This document shows positions 6,776-14,446 of a DNA stretch of 14,539 nucleotides, in pieces (within the stretch, counting starts at the first letter, position 1; each line of letters starts with the position of its first letter). A program made the translations under genes and the position numbers. Origin of the DNA: Marinospirillum sp. (GTDB lineage Bacteria > Pseudomonadota > Gammaproteobacteria > Pseudomonadales > Halomonadaceae). The stretch lies in NCBI GenBank assembly GCA_007119985.1, contig SKOQ01000238.1:1-14539 (forward strand), in the 5' to 3' direction. The notes under the pieces were generated by a model. The model ran no database searches. It saw nothing but the letters and a program-made list of their open reading frames with translations, and was not told the DNA's origin.

Positions 6776-7171
6776 ATGATCGTTCGTAACCTAGAAGAAG
6801 CACGTCAAACCGATCGCCTTGTGGTCGCTGAAAGTGGCAACTGGGACAGCACGCGTCTCGTGCTGGCTGATGATGGTATGCATCACTCTTTTCATATCAC
6901 CCGGATTTATGCGGGCACAGAAACGCCAATTCACTACAAGCATCACCTTGAAACGGTCTACTGTATTTCAGGTGAGGGTGAGGTCGAAACGGTGGCGGAT
7001 GGCAAGATTTGGCCGATTAAGCCAGGTGATGTCTATGTGCTCGATCAACATGATCAGCATCTGCTGCGCGCGCATGAAACGATGGAGCTGGCTTGTGTCT
7101 TTTATCCTGCGATTACAGGAACCGAAAAACACCGTGCTGATGGCTCTTATGCGCCAGCTGATGAGGCCTGA
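6776..7171 (+). CDS. ectC: L-ectoine synthase
   Basis: This 131-residue cupin enzyme cyclises N-gamma-acetyl-diaminobutyrate to ectoine with loss of water, the last step of the pathway. The residues matching the iron ligands described for EctC (Glu57, Tyr85, His93) are present with a two-residue offset: E59 in HYKHHLETVYC, Y87 in KPGDVYVLD and H95 in HDQHLLR. GEGEVETVADGKIWPIKPGD is a strongly conserved cupin core. The ending DGSYAPADEA resembles Halomonas EctC but stops earlier. Start is ATG 6776, with AAGGA seven bases before. It closes the operon, followed by a strong terminator. No ectoine hydroxylase (ectD) gene follows. Confidence 0.97.
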   Translation: MIVRNLEEARQTDRLVVAESGNWDSTRLVLADDGMHHSFHITRIYAGTETPIHYKHHLETVYCISGEGEVETVADGKIWPIKPGDVYVLDQHDQHLLRAHETMELACVFYPAITGTEKHRADGSYAPADEA

Positions 7172-7210
7172 CCCAACCAGTCTGCTCTGCTATACCTCGA
7201 AGCACCCAAT

Positions 7211-7240
7211 AAAAAACGCGCTTTTTATAGCGCGTTTTTT
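7211..7240. terminator. bidirectional terminator between ectC and the GGDEF gene
   Basis: A perfect 12-bp inverted repeat (7211-7222 and 7229-7240) has a TTTTAT loop. The arms begin with six A and end with six T around a CGCGCT core. A T-run therefore follows the stem on both strands, fitting the convergent genes ectC (plus) and the diguanylate cyclase (minus, stop at 7270). Confidence 0.92.
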
Positions 7241-7269
7241 GATGCTTGAGATCCGCTCAGTCAGCAGGT

Positions 7270-8820
7270 TTACCTATCCGATAGGTCATCAATGCGATCC
7301 CCGCGGAAGATCAGAATGCGATTTCGTCCAGTCCGTTTGGCTTGATACATGGTTTGATCTGCGGTGTTAATCAGGGCTTCTGCATCCTCAAATTTGGCAT
7401 GGCCTGCCAGAGTATGGAAGGCGATTCCCATCGACGCGGAGATATACAGATCTTGCTGTTGATGGCTGAGTAGTGGTGTTGTTGCGAGGTAGTTTTGCAG
7501 GTGTTGCGCAAAGCTGGTCGCAATATCCAGATGGACATTGGGCATCAGTACCAAGAACTCTTCACCACCATAACGGCCTACACTTGCCTCGCTGGGTACT
7601 TCCTGTTCCAAAAGGCTGGCAAAGGCTTTCAGGGCACTATCGCCTAATGCATGGCCATACTGGTCATTGAGCGTTTTGAAATAATCCAGGTCAATAAAGA
7701 TCACGGCTAACGCATGTTCCTTGCCTTGCTCCACCCGCTTAAAGTACTCATTAAGCAGACGATCAATATATTGACGATTAAAAATACCCGTGAGCGGATC
7801 ACGTTTGAGCTGCTCTTGGAGTTGTTGAGACTGACGGCGCAGGGCATCGAGTTCTTGCTGTTGCTGGGCCACCTTCTGGATCATCCTCAAATTGCGCTCA
7901 ACGAGGATGCTCTTGGCATCTTGAAGCAGCTGGAAAGTATCCAGTTTTTCAGGTGCTTTGACTTGAAAAAGGCGCGCCAGCTCGGGGAGGGCCTCTTGTA
8001 AGCGTAGTAACAGATGGGCAAAGCTTTGTTCATCAAGCTGGAGATAATCTTGGCTCGCTTGAAAGGCGAGCGTCATGGCAATCTCACGGTTAGAGCTCAG
8101 CCAAGTATCGGCCAGCAGACCAGATAAAGCCAGTACGCGTAGATTGATGTCTTTGAGGTCAATCTCTTTCGGTAAGGCATGGCTCTGTTCGATTAATCGT
8201 GTATAGAGACTAGGTAATCCCCAGCGCGACCCAAGCCAAGCCCCCACCTGAGCGTGCTGCGTTTGAAACTCTCTTTCTTCAAAAGAGGCCAGCTGGCGAT
8301 GGGATCGTGCGCTATGAAAGATCACGCCATAGATATCGGCATCAATTTCGTTCAGCGCCAGCATACCAATATCCTGCATGACAGCCGCAATATAGACGGT
8401 TTCGACATCAAAAGGCTGGTGTAGTGTTTTCTTCAGTTCGCGCACAGCCAAGCCACTCAAAAGCGCACGCTTCCAAAATAGATCGAGATCCATGCCGTTA
8501 TGGGTAGTGTAGCCCGAGCGCACCAAGCCAAAGCTCAAGGCCAGCGATAGCGCACCCTCAACACCAATCCGGTTCACGGCCTGTAAAATGGACTTAAGCG
8601 GATGCCCACCATAAAAGCTGGAGTTGGCGACAGAAAGAATTTTGGCGCACAAAGAAGGGTCTTGGGCCAAGGCATCTGCGAGGTTTTGACTTCCTGTCGA
8701 AGGTGTGCGCGCCAGCTCAATCACTTTCAGCACGATGGCAGGCAGTGATGGCAGGCTTGTGCAGTGTTCCAAACGCTGCGCAAGAGTAGAAGGAAGCATC
8801 CGCTGAGCAGATAAAGGCAT
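7270..8820 (-). CDS. HDOD-GGDEF diguanylate cyclase
   Basis: This 516-residue soluble signalling protein has an N-terminal HDOD domain (about 15-215; SLPSLPAIVLKVIELA, then LADALAQDPSLCAKILSVAN and AVMQDIG). A helical linker follows, with a glutamine-rich coiled coil at about 312-340. The C-terminal GGDEF domain starts RDPLTGIFNRQ (340-350), with Mg-binding FIDLDYFK (375-382) and the active-site loop RYGGEEF (416-422). With GGEEF intact it should condense two GTP to c-di-GMP. The usual RxxD inhibitory site before this loop reads PSEA (409-412), so product inhibition through that site is unlikely. There is no membrane segment. HDOD is a regulatory or interaction domain here; its ligand is unknown. 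Start ATG 8820 has a weak ribosome site; an ATG seven codons in is an alternative. Confidence 0.92.
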   Translation of the reverse strand: MPLSAQRMLPSTLAQRLEHCTSLPSLPAIVLKVIELARTPSTGSQNLADALAQDPSLCAKILSVANSSFYGGHPLKSILQAVNRIGVEGALSLALSFGLVRSGYTTHNGMDLDLFWKRALLSGLAVRELKKTLHQPFDVETVYIAAVMQDIGMLALNEIDADIYGVIFHSARSHRQLASFEEREFQTQHAQVGAWLGSRWGLPSLYTRLIEQSHALPKEIDLKDINLRVLALSGLLADTWLSSNREIAMTLAFQASQDYLQLDEQSFAHLLLRLQEALPELARLFQVKAPEKLDTFQLLQDAKSILVERNLRMIQKVAQQQQELDALRRQSQQLQEQLKRDPLTGIFNRQYIDRLLNEYFKRVEQGKEHALAVIFIDLDYFKTLNDQYGHALGDSALKAFASLLEQEVPSEASVGRYGGEEFLVLMPNVHLDIATSFAQHLQNYLATTPLLSHQQQDLYISASMGIAFHTLAGHAKFEDAEALINTADQTMYQAKRTGRNRILIFRGDRIDDLSDR

Positions 8821-8854
8821 GCAATTTAACCGATAATGAAGGATTTCATGCGCG

Positions 8855-8860
8855 ATTATA
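8855..8860 (-). promoter_or_regulatory. candidate -10 element of the HDOD-GGDEF gene
   Basis: On the minus strand a perfect TATAAT lies about 35 bases upstream of ATG 8820. No good -35 hexamer sits at 16-18 bases, so this would be a weak or activator-dependent promoter. The 128-base gap to the deacetylase gene has no minus-strand terminator that I can recognise, so read-through from that gene is also possible. Confidence 0.4.
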
Positions 8861-8948
8861 CATCATTGTTGGCTCAGCTGAATGCTTGCACAGCGCTTGG
8901 ATAGAGTATTCAGCGCTTTTTGGTAAAAAACATTAAAACTATGTGGAA

Positions 8949-9872
8949 TTAAAGCCCTTGCAGTGCCTCTATATGTCGATGCACTGAGCGCGCAAGGGGC
9001 GCCAACTCATAGCCTCCTTCCAGTACTGAAACCAGACGACCACCGCTGTGCGCTTGGGCTTGATCCATCAGCAGCTGGGTAATCCAATAGTAATCATCAT
9101 CTTCTAGATCGAGTTCACCCATCGGATCTTCACGATGAGCATCAAAACCAGCTGAAACCAGAATCAGTTGTGGTTTGAACTTTTGCAGTGCAGGTAGCCA
9201 AGAAGCCTCAATCTGCTTGCGAAAGGCTAAGCTGGCTGTATGGGCATCCAGTGGCGTATTGATGATGTGATCGGCGTTCAGATCAGCATAGCGCCAAGGA
9301 TAAAAGGGATGCTGAAAGCTGGAGCAGACCAAAACGCGCGGATCATTGCGGAAAATATCGACAGTGCCATTGCCGTGGTGCACATCAAAATCAACAATAG
9401 CAACGCGCTCAAGGCCATACACCTCAAGTGCATGCAGCGCACCAACGGCGACATTGTTATAAAAGCAAAAGCCCATGCTTTCGACCTTCTCGGCATGATG
9501 CCCAGGAGGACGCACGGCACAGAACACATTATCGGCTTGATTCTTGAAAATCTGATCGACACCCTTAATGACTGCACCGGCAGCAATGGCTGCGGCCTCA
9601 AGAGAGCGCGGGGCCAGCAGTGTCTCATCTTCGATCGCGGTAAAGCCTTCTTGTGGCAGGCTCAGTTCCAAAGAGCGCAGGTGAGCGCGTGGATGAACGC
9701 GGCAAAGTTGCTCTTCAGTCACCGGCTTGGCTTTATATTGCAGCAGCTGATTCATTAAGCCGCTCAACATCAGTTGATCCACTATGGCATTTAAACGCAG
9801 AGGGTTTTCTGGATGCCAAGGTCCCATATCATGCAATGCGCAATCTGGATGCGTAATAAAAGAGGTGATCAT
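8949..9872 (-). CDS. histone deacetylase family protein (class II-like, Zn-dependent)
   Basis: This 307-residue cytoplasmic protein belongs to the arginase/deacetylase superfamily that includes acetoin-utilisation protein AcuC, HDAC-like amidohydrolases and acetylpolyamine amidohydrolases. Visible features: HDMGPWHPENPLRL (14-27); the charge-relay pair in RPPGHHAE (H125, H126); DFDVHHGNGT (161-170) with zinc ligands D163 and H165; SAGFDAH (240-246) with zinc ligand D244; and the transition-state tyrosine Y288 in GGYEL. All catalytic positions are present, so it should remove acyl groups from lysine, polyamine or a similar amide. The substrate cannot be read from sequence. A TTG 45 bases upstream would extend the frame, but ATG 9872 has an AGGA nine bases before it and the family N-terminus begins here. 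It is divergent from the acetyltransferase gene at 10065. Confidence 0.92.
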   Translation of the reverse strand: MITSFITHPDCALHDMGPWHPENPLRLNAIVDQLMLSGLMNQLLQYKAKPVTEEQLCRVHPRAHLRSLELSLPQEGFTAIEDETLLAPRSLEAAAIAAGAVIKGVDQIFKNQADNVFCAVRPPGHHAEKVESMGFCFYNNVAVGALHALEVYGLERVAIVDFDVHHGNGTVDIFRNDPRVLVCSSFQHPFYPWRYADLNADHIINTPLDAHTASLAFRKQIEASWLPALQKFKPQLILVSAGFDAHREDPMGELDLEDDDYYWITQLLMDQAQAHSGGRLVSVLEGGYELAPLARSVHRHIEALQGL

Positions 9873-9881
9873 CTGCTTTGA

Positions 9882-9885
9882 TCCT
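9882..9885 (-). promoter_or_regulatory. ribosome binding site fixing the deacetylase start
   Basis: On the minus strand AGGA sits nine bases before ATG 9872. The longer alternative starting at TTG 9917 would place this site inside the coding region and add 15 residues with no family match, so the shorter start is preferred. Confidence 0.55.
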
Positions 9886-9930
9886 AAATAAACTATGGGT
9901 GACTCAGGACAAGTCAAGCAAGATCCTAGG

Positions 9931-9949
9931 TCTTTTGTTGATCAAAAGA
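9931..9949. repeat. inverted repeat in the divergent deacetylase/acetyltransferase promoter region
   Basis: TCTTTTG and CAAAAGA (9931-9937 and 9943-9949) are perfect 7-bp arms around TTGAT. About 20 bases further, AGTTTAAACT (9971-9980) is a perfect 10-bp palindrome. Both lie in the 192-base gap that must hold the promoters of both divergent genes, so they are candidate operator sites. Neither looks like a terminator. Confidence 0.4.
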
Positions 9950-10064
9950 ACAGCTTAATGAGTGAATATTAGTTTAAACTGGCGATCAATCACTGGATAC
10001 TGGGCGAACGTCTTAGAGAAACAGGCTGATCGCTAGGCCTGTCATTCTTGATCGGAGGTGTTGG

Positions 10065-12794
10065 ATGAGTACACGTTTTTTACGCTACTTTTTTGAACCC
10101 CGCTCCTTAGCGGTCATCGGAGCGTCAGAGAAGAACTTTAGCCTTGGTGGTCAGGTGGTGGTGAATCTGCTTGAAGCCCAGTTTGCTGGTCGCATTTGGG
10201 TCGTCAATGCCAAGGATTATGGCGAGGTGCATGGCTGCCCCTGCTATTTATCTGTAGAAGATCTTCCTGAAGTCCCTGATTTAGCGGTGGTGTGTACGCC
10301 TGCCAGTGAAGCCCCTGGTGTGGTTGAGGCTTTGGGGCATTTTGGTGTCAAGGCCGCGCTAGTTTTGACATCAGGTCAGGGGCATCGAGCGACCAACTAC
10401 CGTGAACGCTTGCTTGAGGCGGCGCAAAAATCAGGTATACGCGTCATGGGGCCAGAGTGCATGGGTATTCTGGTGCCTGCGCGTAAGCTCAATGCCAGCT
10501 ATGCCCCACAAAACATTAAATCAGGCAAGGTTGCTTATATCGGTCAATCCGGCATGCTTGGCAACGCGATCATTGACTGGGCCAATGGCCGTGGTATCGG
10601 TTTTTCTCATTTGGTCACATTGGGTAATAGTGTGGATGTCCGGCTGGCCGATGTAATCGATTACATTAACCGTTTTACCGGTGCCCAAGCCATCTTGTTA
10701 CACCTAGAACATCTACCGGATTGTCGCCATTTTATGACCGCTGTGCGTGAAGCCTCGCGCAATAAGCTGGTGCTGGCCATTAAATCGGGTCGTACGCCCG
10801 AGGCGCAGGGCGATCCTTTATTGATCACGCCGGGCTTACCTAATCGCGACCCAGTTTATGATGCCGCCTTTTCACGCGCGGGTATGGTGCGGGTGGATAA
10901 CAGTGAAGAGCTTTTCGACGCTTTAGAAACACTGACCCGGATGCGTCCAGTGCGAGGAGATCGTCTCGCGATTATCAGCAATGGCCTTGGGCCGAGTATG
11001 CTGGCCGTAGACCGTTTGATTCACCAAGGAGGCCAGCTAGCTCAGTTGAATGCAAACACCACCCAGCGTTTGCAAGATTGGCTGCCGACAGACCAGTCGC
11101 GCTCTAATCCCTTGGATATTGGTGGTGGTGCGACGCCACAGATGTTTGTTGAAGCCATTCAGATTATCAGTGAAGATCCTGGCGTGGATGCAGTGCTGGT
11201 GGTTCATGCGCCGACACGTTTGGCCCCCAGTGAGGCGACGGCGCTGGCACTGATCGCCAACAAAAAAAGCTTTAAGCGCAATCTGCTGACCAGCTGGATG
11301 GGGCTGAATCATGCCTTTCCAGCGCGCCATGAGTTTAACCTTGCTGGTATCCCGACCTATCTGTCGCCAGAGAAGGCAGTTCAAGCGTTTATGCATCTGG
11401 TGAACTACCAGCGCAATCAGCAGCTCTTGCAGGAAACGCCACCAACCCTGGCCTTTAATACGGCGAAAGAAGCTCGGGCCTCAGCCCAGCAGCTGGTCAG
11501 TGAGGTTGCAGCACAAGGGCGGGGCTATCTGACCCATCAAGAAACCAAGCTGGTGCTGGAGGCTTATGGGATCGATGTGGCTCCGACCGCTTATGCTCAA
11601 ACACCTGAGCAGATTGCTGAACTGGCGGAGGCAATTCCTGGCCCTAAGGCATTGAAGATCAATCACACAACCAACTGCTATCCATTTCATTACCGCAAGC
11701 ACCCCCATAAGGTCTCTGCGGGCTTATTGCATGATTTAGAAACGGCCGAAGATGTGCGCCTAGGTGCGGTCCGCTTGGCCGATAAGGTGCAAGAGAAATT
11801 TCCTGAAAGCCAATTTCATGATTTTGTCTTGCAGCCGATGCAGCGTGGCAAGCACTCGATGCAGCTCAATGTGGGCATTACGCGTGATCCAGTGTTTGGG
11901 CCAGTGATTCTGTTCGGTATCGGTGGCTATAAGGTGAATATCCTAATCGACCGTCAGGTGGCCCTGCCACCACTGAATATGACTCTGGCGTTGCACTTGA
12001 TTCACAGCAGCCATGCCGGTCAGTTGATCTCGGGACACTCTGCCCATGCGGAGCGAGATTTACAACGCTTGGCGGAACTGCTGGTCAAGCTCAGCCAGCT
12101 CTGCTCGGATGTACCACTGTTGAAGGGGCTTGAGATCAATCCGCTGCTGCTGAATCGTGATGGTTTGATGGCCATCGATATTCAATGCGATCTTGGTGAA
12201 CCGGCATATCATGCGATCATGCCTTATCCAGAAGACTTGCGAAAACAAGTCATACTCAAAGATGGGAGGCAGGTCGAGGTGCGGCCAATTCGTGGTGAAG
12301 ATGCGGTTGCGTTATTGCGCTTTCACAGTCGTTTATCAGAAGAAAGCATACGTTTTCGCTATTTTCATAATAAATCTGATCTCACCAAGCGTGATCTCTC
12401 CTTGCTGACCCAGATCAACTATGATCGTCAGATGGCCTTTATTGCCGAAGAAACACTGGCTGATGGCACCCAGGAAATCCTAGGTGTCTCGCGCATCTGG
12501 ACTGATCCAGACAATATCCGCACCGAGTTTTCAGTGATTATTCGTGATGACTTACAAGGATTGGGACTGGGGTCTTTGCTGATGAACAAGCTGATCAGCT
12601 ATAGCAAAAGCGTGGGCACATTGGAGATGATCGGCAAGATCATGGTGGAAAATCACCCAATGCGCGGCCTAATGAAGCATCTGGGCTTTCGCTGCACCTA
12701 TAACCTTGATGAGCAGGTGATTGATGCGGTGTTACCGCTGAATGAGCCAGCGAATGAATGGCAGCGCCATCGCTTGGCCCATCCTGTCGATTAA
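10065..12794 (+). CDS. pat: Pat/PatZ-type protein lysine acetyltransferase (ACD-like domain fused to GNAT)
   Basis: This 909-residue protein (E. coli PatZ/YfiQ: 886) has a CoA-binding Rossmann domain (about 1-130, with RSLAVIGASE). Succinyl-CoA-ligase-like domains (about 145-470) and an ATP-grasp-like domain (about 490-715) follow. The C-terminal GNAT domain (about 737-890) carries the acetyl-CoA loop DLQGLGLGSLLM near 829-840 and a candidate catalytic glutamate in TEFSVIIRDD near 821. In active ADP-forming acetyl-CoA synthetases the segment before VYDAAF carries the catalytic histidine (SHTGALAG). Here it reads LITPGLPN, so synthetase activity is probably lost. The large domain then likely senses acetyl-CoA, as in Pat, which acetylates and inactivates acetyl-CoA synthetase and other proteins. 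Start ATG 10065 has GGAGG six bases upstream. It is a single-gene unit, divergent from a deacetylase-family gene. Confidence 0.92.
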   Translation: MSTRFLRYFFEPRSLAVIGASEKNFSLGGQVVVNLLEAQFAGRIWVVNAKDYGEVHGCPCYLSVEDLPEVPDLAVVCTPASEAPGVVEALGHFGVKAALVLTSGQGHRATNYRERLLEAAQKSGIRVMGPECMGILVPARKLNASYAPQNIKSGKVAYIGQSGMLGNAIIDWANGRGIGFSHLVTLGNSVDVRLADVIDYINRFTGAQAILLHLEHLPDCRHFMTAVREASRNKLVLAIKSGRTPEAQGDPLLITPGLPNRDPVYDAAFSRAGMVRVDNSEELFDALETLTRMRPVRGDRLAIISNGLGPSMLAVDRLIHQGGQLAQLNANTTQRLQDWLPTDQSRSNPLDIGGGATPQMFVEAIQIISEDPGVDAVLVVHAPTRLAPSEATALALIANKKSFKRNLLTSWMGLNHAFPARHEFNLAGIPTYLSPEKAVQAFMHLVNYQRNQQLLQETPPTLAFNTAKEARASAQQLVSEVAAQGRGYLTHQETKLVLEAYGIDVAPTAYAQTPEQIAELAEAIPGPKALKINHTTNCYPFHYRKHPHKVSAGLLHDLETAEDVRLGAVRLADKVQEKFPESQFHDFVLQPMQRGKHSMQLNVGITRDPVFGPVILFGIGGYKVNILIDRQVALPPLNMTLALHLIHSSHAGQLISGHSAHAERDLQRLAELLVKLSQLCSDVPLLKGLEINPLLLNRDGLMAIDIQCDLGEPAYHAIMPYPEDLRKQVILKDGRQVEVRPIRGEDAVALLRFHSRLSEESIRFRYFHNKSDLTKRDLSLLTQINYDRQMAFIAEETLADGTQEILGVSRIWTDPDNIRTEFSVIIRDDLQGLGLGSLLMNKLISYSKSVGTLEMIGKIMVENHPMRGLMKHLGFRCTYNLDEQVIDAVLPLNEPANEWQRHRLAHPVD

Positions 12795-12823
12795 CCTACC
12801 GAGGCTGGTTGGCTTTTGTGAAT

Positions 12824-12866
12824 CAAGGCCGCCATTTCAGAGTGGATGGTGGCCTTGTCTTTTCTT
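12824..12866 (+). terminator. intrinsic terminator after pat
   Basis: Arms 12824-12835 and 12846-12857 (CAAGGCCGCCAT with ATGGTGGCCTTG) pair over 12 bp with one G-T and a 10-base loop. The T-rich tract TCTTTTCTT follows (12858-12866). On the minus strand the stem is not followed by T residues, so it probably does not serve pdxH. Confidence 0.85.
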
Positions 12867-12895
12867 AGCGCAGCGGGGCGGCTCTGCTGCCGTGA

Positions 12896-13543
12896 TTAGG
12901 GCGCAAGACGCTCGCGCTTCCAGCCATCTTCAGTGCGGATAAAATTCAGCCGATCATGCAAGCGGCTGGGTTGACCTTGCCAGAATTCAACGCGCTGCGC
13001 CTCAATGCGATATCCACCCCAGTGTTCAGGCCGCGGCAAAATAGCGCAGTCTTTAAACTGTTCTTCGAGCATGGCTTGGCGTTCAGTCAAAGTGGCCCGC
13101 GAAGCAATCACCTGACTTTGCTCAGAAGCCCACGCACCGATCTGGCTTTCACGCGGGCGACTTTGAAAATAAGCCTCAGATTGCGCTGGATCGAGTTGAA
13201 TCGCTCGGCCTTCAATCCGCACTTGGCGCTGCTGCTGTTCCCACCAAAAAAGCAGGCTGCAGCGCGGATTCGCGGCCAGTTCACGCCCTTTATCACTCAA
13301 ATAGTTGGTGTAGAAAATCCAACCTTGTTCTGCAGAAAAGCCTTTTAATAACAGGGTTCTGGCCTTGGGTTGGCCCTCAGCGTCCACTGTAGTGACGGTC
13401 ATCGCGTTGGGGTCCAGCACTTCCCCACTGAGCGCATCTTGCAGCCAGCGGGTAAACAAAGCAAAAGGGCAGTCTCCTGCTTTGTGCTCATCTAGGCTAT
13501 CCAGATCATAGGTGCGACGTAGTGCCTCGAGGTTTTGATTCAT
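12896..13543 (-). CDS. pdxH: pyridoxamine/pyridoxine 5'-phosphate oxidase
   Basis: This 215-residue (E. coli PdxH: 218) FMN-dependent cytoplasmic enzyme oxidises pyridoxine- or pyridoxamine-5'-phosphate to PLP with O2. Family segments appear in order: RTLLLKGF with FYTNYLSDKGRELAANP (FMN region), LLFWWEQQQRQVRIEG, YFQSRPRESQIGAWASEQSQ, WGGYRIEAQRVEFWQGQ and SRLHDR, which carries the substrate-binding Arg and His. Start ATG 13543 has GAGGA about nine bases upstream. It is convergent with pat and divergent from the cytochrome b561 gene. PLP is the cofactor of EctB nearby, but the genes are separate units and no regulatory link is visible. Confidence 0.96.
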   Translation of the reverse strand: MNQNLEALRRTYDLDSLDEHKAGDCPFALFTRWLQDALSGEVLDPNAMTVTTVDAEGQPKARTLLLKGFSAEQGWIFYTNYLSDKGRELAANPRCSLLFWWEQQQRQVRIEGRAIQLDPAQSEAYFQSRPRESQIGAWASEQSQVIASRATLTERQAMLEEQFKDCAILPRPEHWGGYRIEAQRVEFWQGQPSRLHDRLNFIRTEDGWKRERLAP

Positions 13544-13612
13544 CAGGCTTTCCTCATGCGTTAGAATGTCTGTATTCGTGATTCAAGTATCGATTAATAA
13601 AGGAGTAATGTG

Positions 13613-14311
13613 ATGTCTGAACCCCATTCTGCAGCAGATACTGCCCAGAAGGTAGATCAAAAAGTCAAAGTCTGGGATTGGTCGATCCGAGTTTTTCACT
13701 GGTCCTTGCCGATCCTGATCTTTGCGCTATGGTACACCCGCATTGATACTGATGTGCATATGATTTTTGCGCAAATATTGATGGGAATGCTGGTGTATCG
13801 CCTCATCTGGGGCGTCATCGGCACACCCTATGCGCGCTTTGGTCATTTTTTGTATGGGCCACAGCGTTTTTGGCAGTATCTCACCCATTTCTTTAGTAAA
13901 AACAAGCCTGTTTATCTTAGTCATAACCCGATGGGTGGCGTGATGGTGCTGGTTTTGCTGGGGGCGCTGAGCTTTCAGCTGATCACAGGCTTATTCACTA
14001 ATGATTGGATTTTTCCTGGCCCCTTGTCTCAGTATGTTTCAAGCAGCACCGCACAGTGGATGATGGATTGGCATCATCGCTTTTTTGACTATCTGCTGGT
14101 GCTGATCGGTTTGCATTTGACCGCGATTCTAGTGTATCGGATCAAAGGCGAGGGGCTGGTCTGGGCGATGCTTAGTGGTAGCAAGCAGGTGGGTGCAGAA
14201 GGTATGGCGGATGCCGCAAAACAGCCAGTCGTCTTCCCTTGGTGGCGCTTTGTGGTGGCCGTTGGCTTGTCTCTTGCCAGTGTTGGTTTGGTTTTTCACT
14301 ATTTGGCTTAA
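13613..14311 (+). CDS. cytochrome b561-family membrane protein (Ni/Fe-hydrogenase b-type cytochrome-like)
   Basis: This 232-residue inner-membrane protein has a short N-terminal cytoplasmic segment and then KVWDWSIRVFHWSLP (18-32), the typical first helix start of bacterial b561/HyaC-like dihaem cytochromes. Hydrophobic helices lie at about 29-43, 50-70, 106-127, 158-175 and 211-230. Candidate haem ligands are H29, H49, H154 or H155, and H168. It probably passes electrons between quinones and a periplasmic c-type cytochrome. ATG 13613 is chosen over the in-frame GTG at 13610 because AGGAG (13601-13605) lies seven bases before it. It is divergent from pdxH and convergent with a cytochrome c' gene; b561 and c' genes are often neighbours, so c' is a plausible partner. 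Confidence 0.85.
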   Translation: MSEPHSAADTAQKVDQKVKVWDWSIRVFHWSLPILIFALWYTRIDTDVHMIFAQILMGMLVYRLIWGVIGTPYARFGHFLYGPQRFWQYLTHFFSKNKPVYLSHNPMGGVMVLVLLGALSFQLITGLFTNDWIFPGPLSQYVSSSTAQWMMDWHHRFFDYLLVLIGLHLTAILVYRIKGEGLVWAMLSGSKQVGAEGMADAAKQPVVFPWWRFVVAVGLSLASVGLVFHYLA

Positions 14312-14367
14312 GAAGCCTCTGATCAACAGCAAGTAGGTCAAGAGATAGGTGTAAAAACTCAAGCTGG

Positions 14368-14422
14368 AAAAGACTGAGCCTCGAAACAGACTGAGAACAG
14401 ACCCTGTTTCGAGGCTCACTCT
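14368..14422 (-). terminator. long hairpin terminator between the b561 and cytochrome c' genes
   Basis: Arms 14371-14389 and 14404-14422 are 19 bases each with a single mismatch, around a 14-base loop; the core GAGCCTCGAAACAG/CTGTTTCGAGGCTC is perfect. On the minus strand the stem runs into a short T-run (14371 to 14368), fitting termination of the cytochrome c' gene. No T-run follows on the plus strand, although the stem could still protect the b561 transcript end. Confidence 0.7.
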
Positions 14423-14446
14423 AACTAACAGATGAACCGCGAAGAA

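Noticed and set aside
6776..7171. EctC carries GMHHSFHIT and CVFYP, unlike the GMGFSFHIT and CVFNP of many EctC proteins.
   Set aside because: Halomonas-type EctC also varies at these positions (for example a CVFTP ending), and the iron ligands E59, Y87 and H95 are all present. This is normal family variation.
3327..7171. gor and ectABC as one stress operon.
   Set aside because: A 15-bp stem followed by TTT and a separate candidate promoter lie between gor and ectA, so they are probably independent units.
8877..8921. Plus-strand hairpin with AGCGCT repeats (8892-8897, 8912-8917) followed by five T, resembling a terminator.
   Set aside because: No plus-strand gene lies upstream, the loop is large and AGCGCT is self-palindromic, so pairing may be chance. 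It faces the wrong way for the deacetylase gene.
9240..9758. Plus-strand open frame of 172 codons opposite the deacetylase gene.
   Set aside because: It is the antisense shadow of a well-supported conserved gene, with no recognisable domain or clear ribosome site.
9870..9917. Longer N-terminus for the deacetylase from a TTG start.
   Set aside because: The extra 15 residues do not fit the family, the start codon is rare, and ATG 9872 has its own ribosome site.
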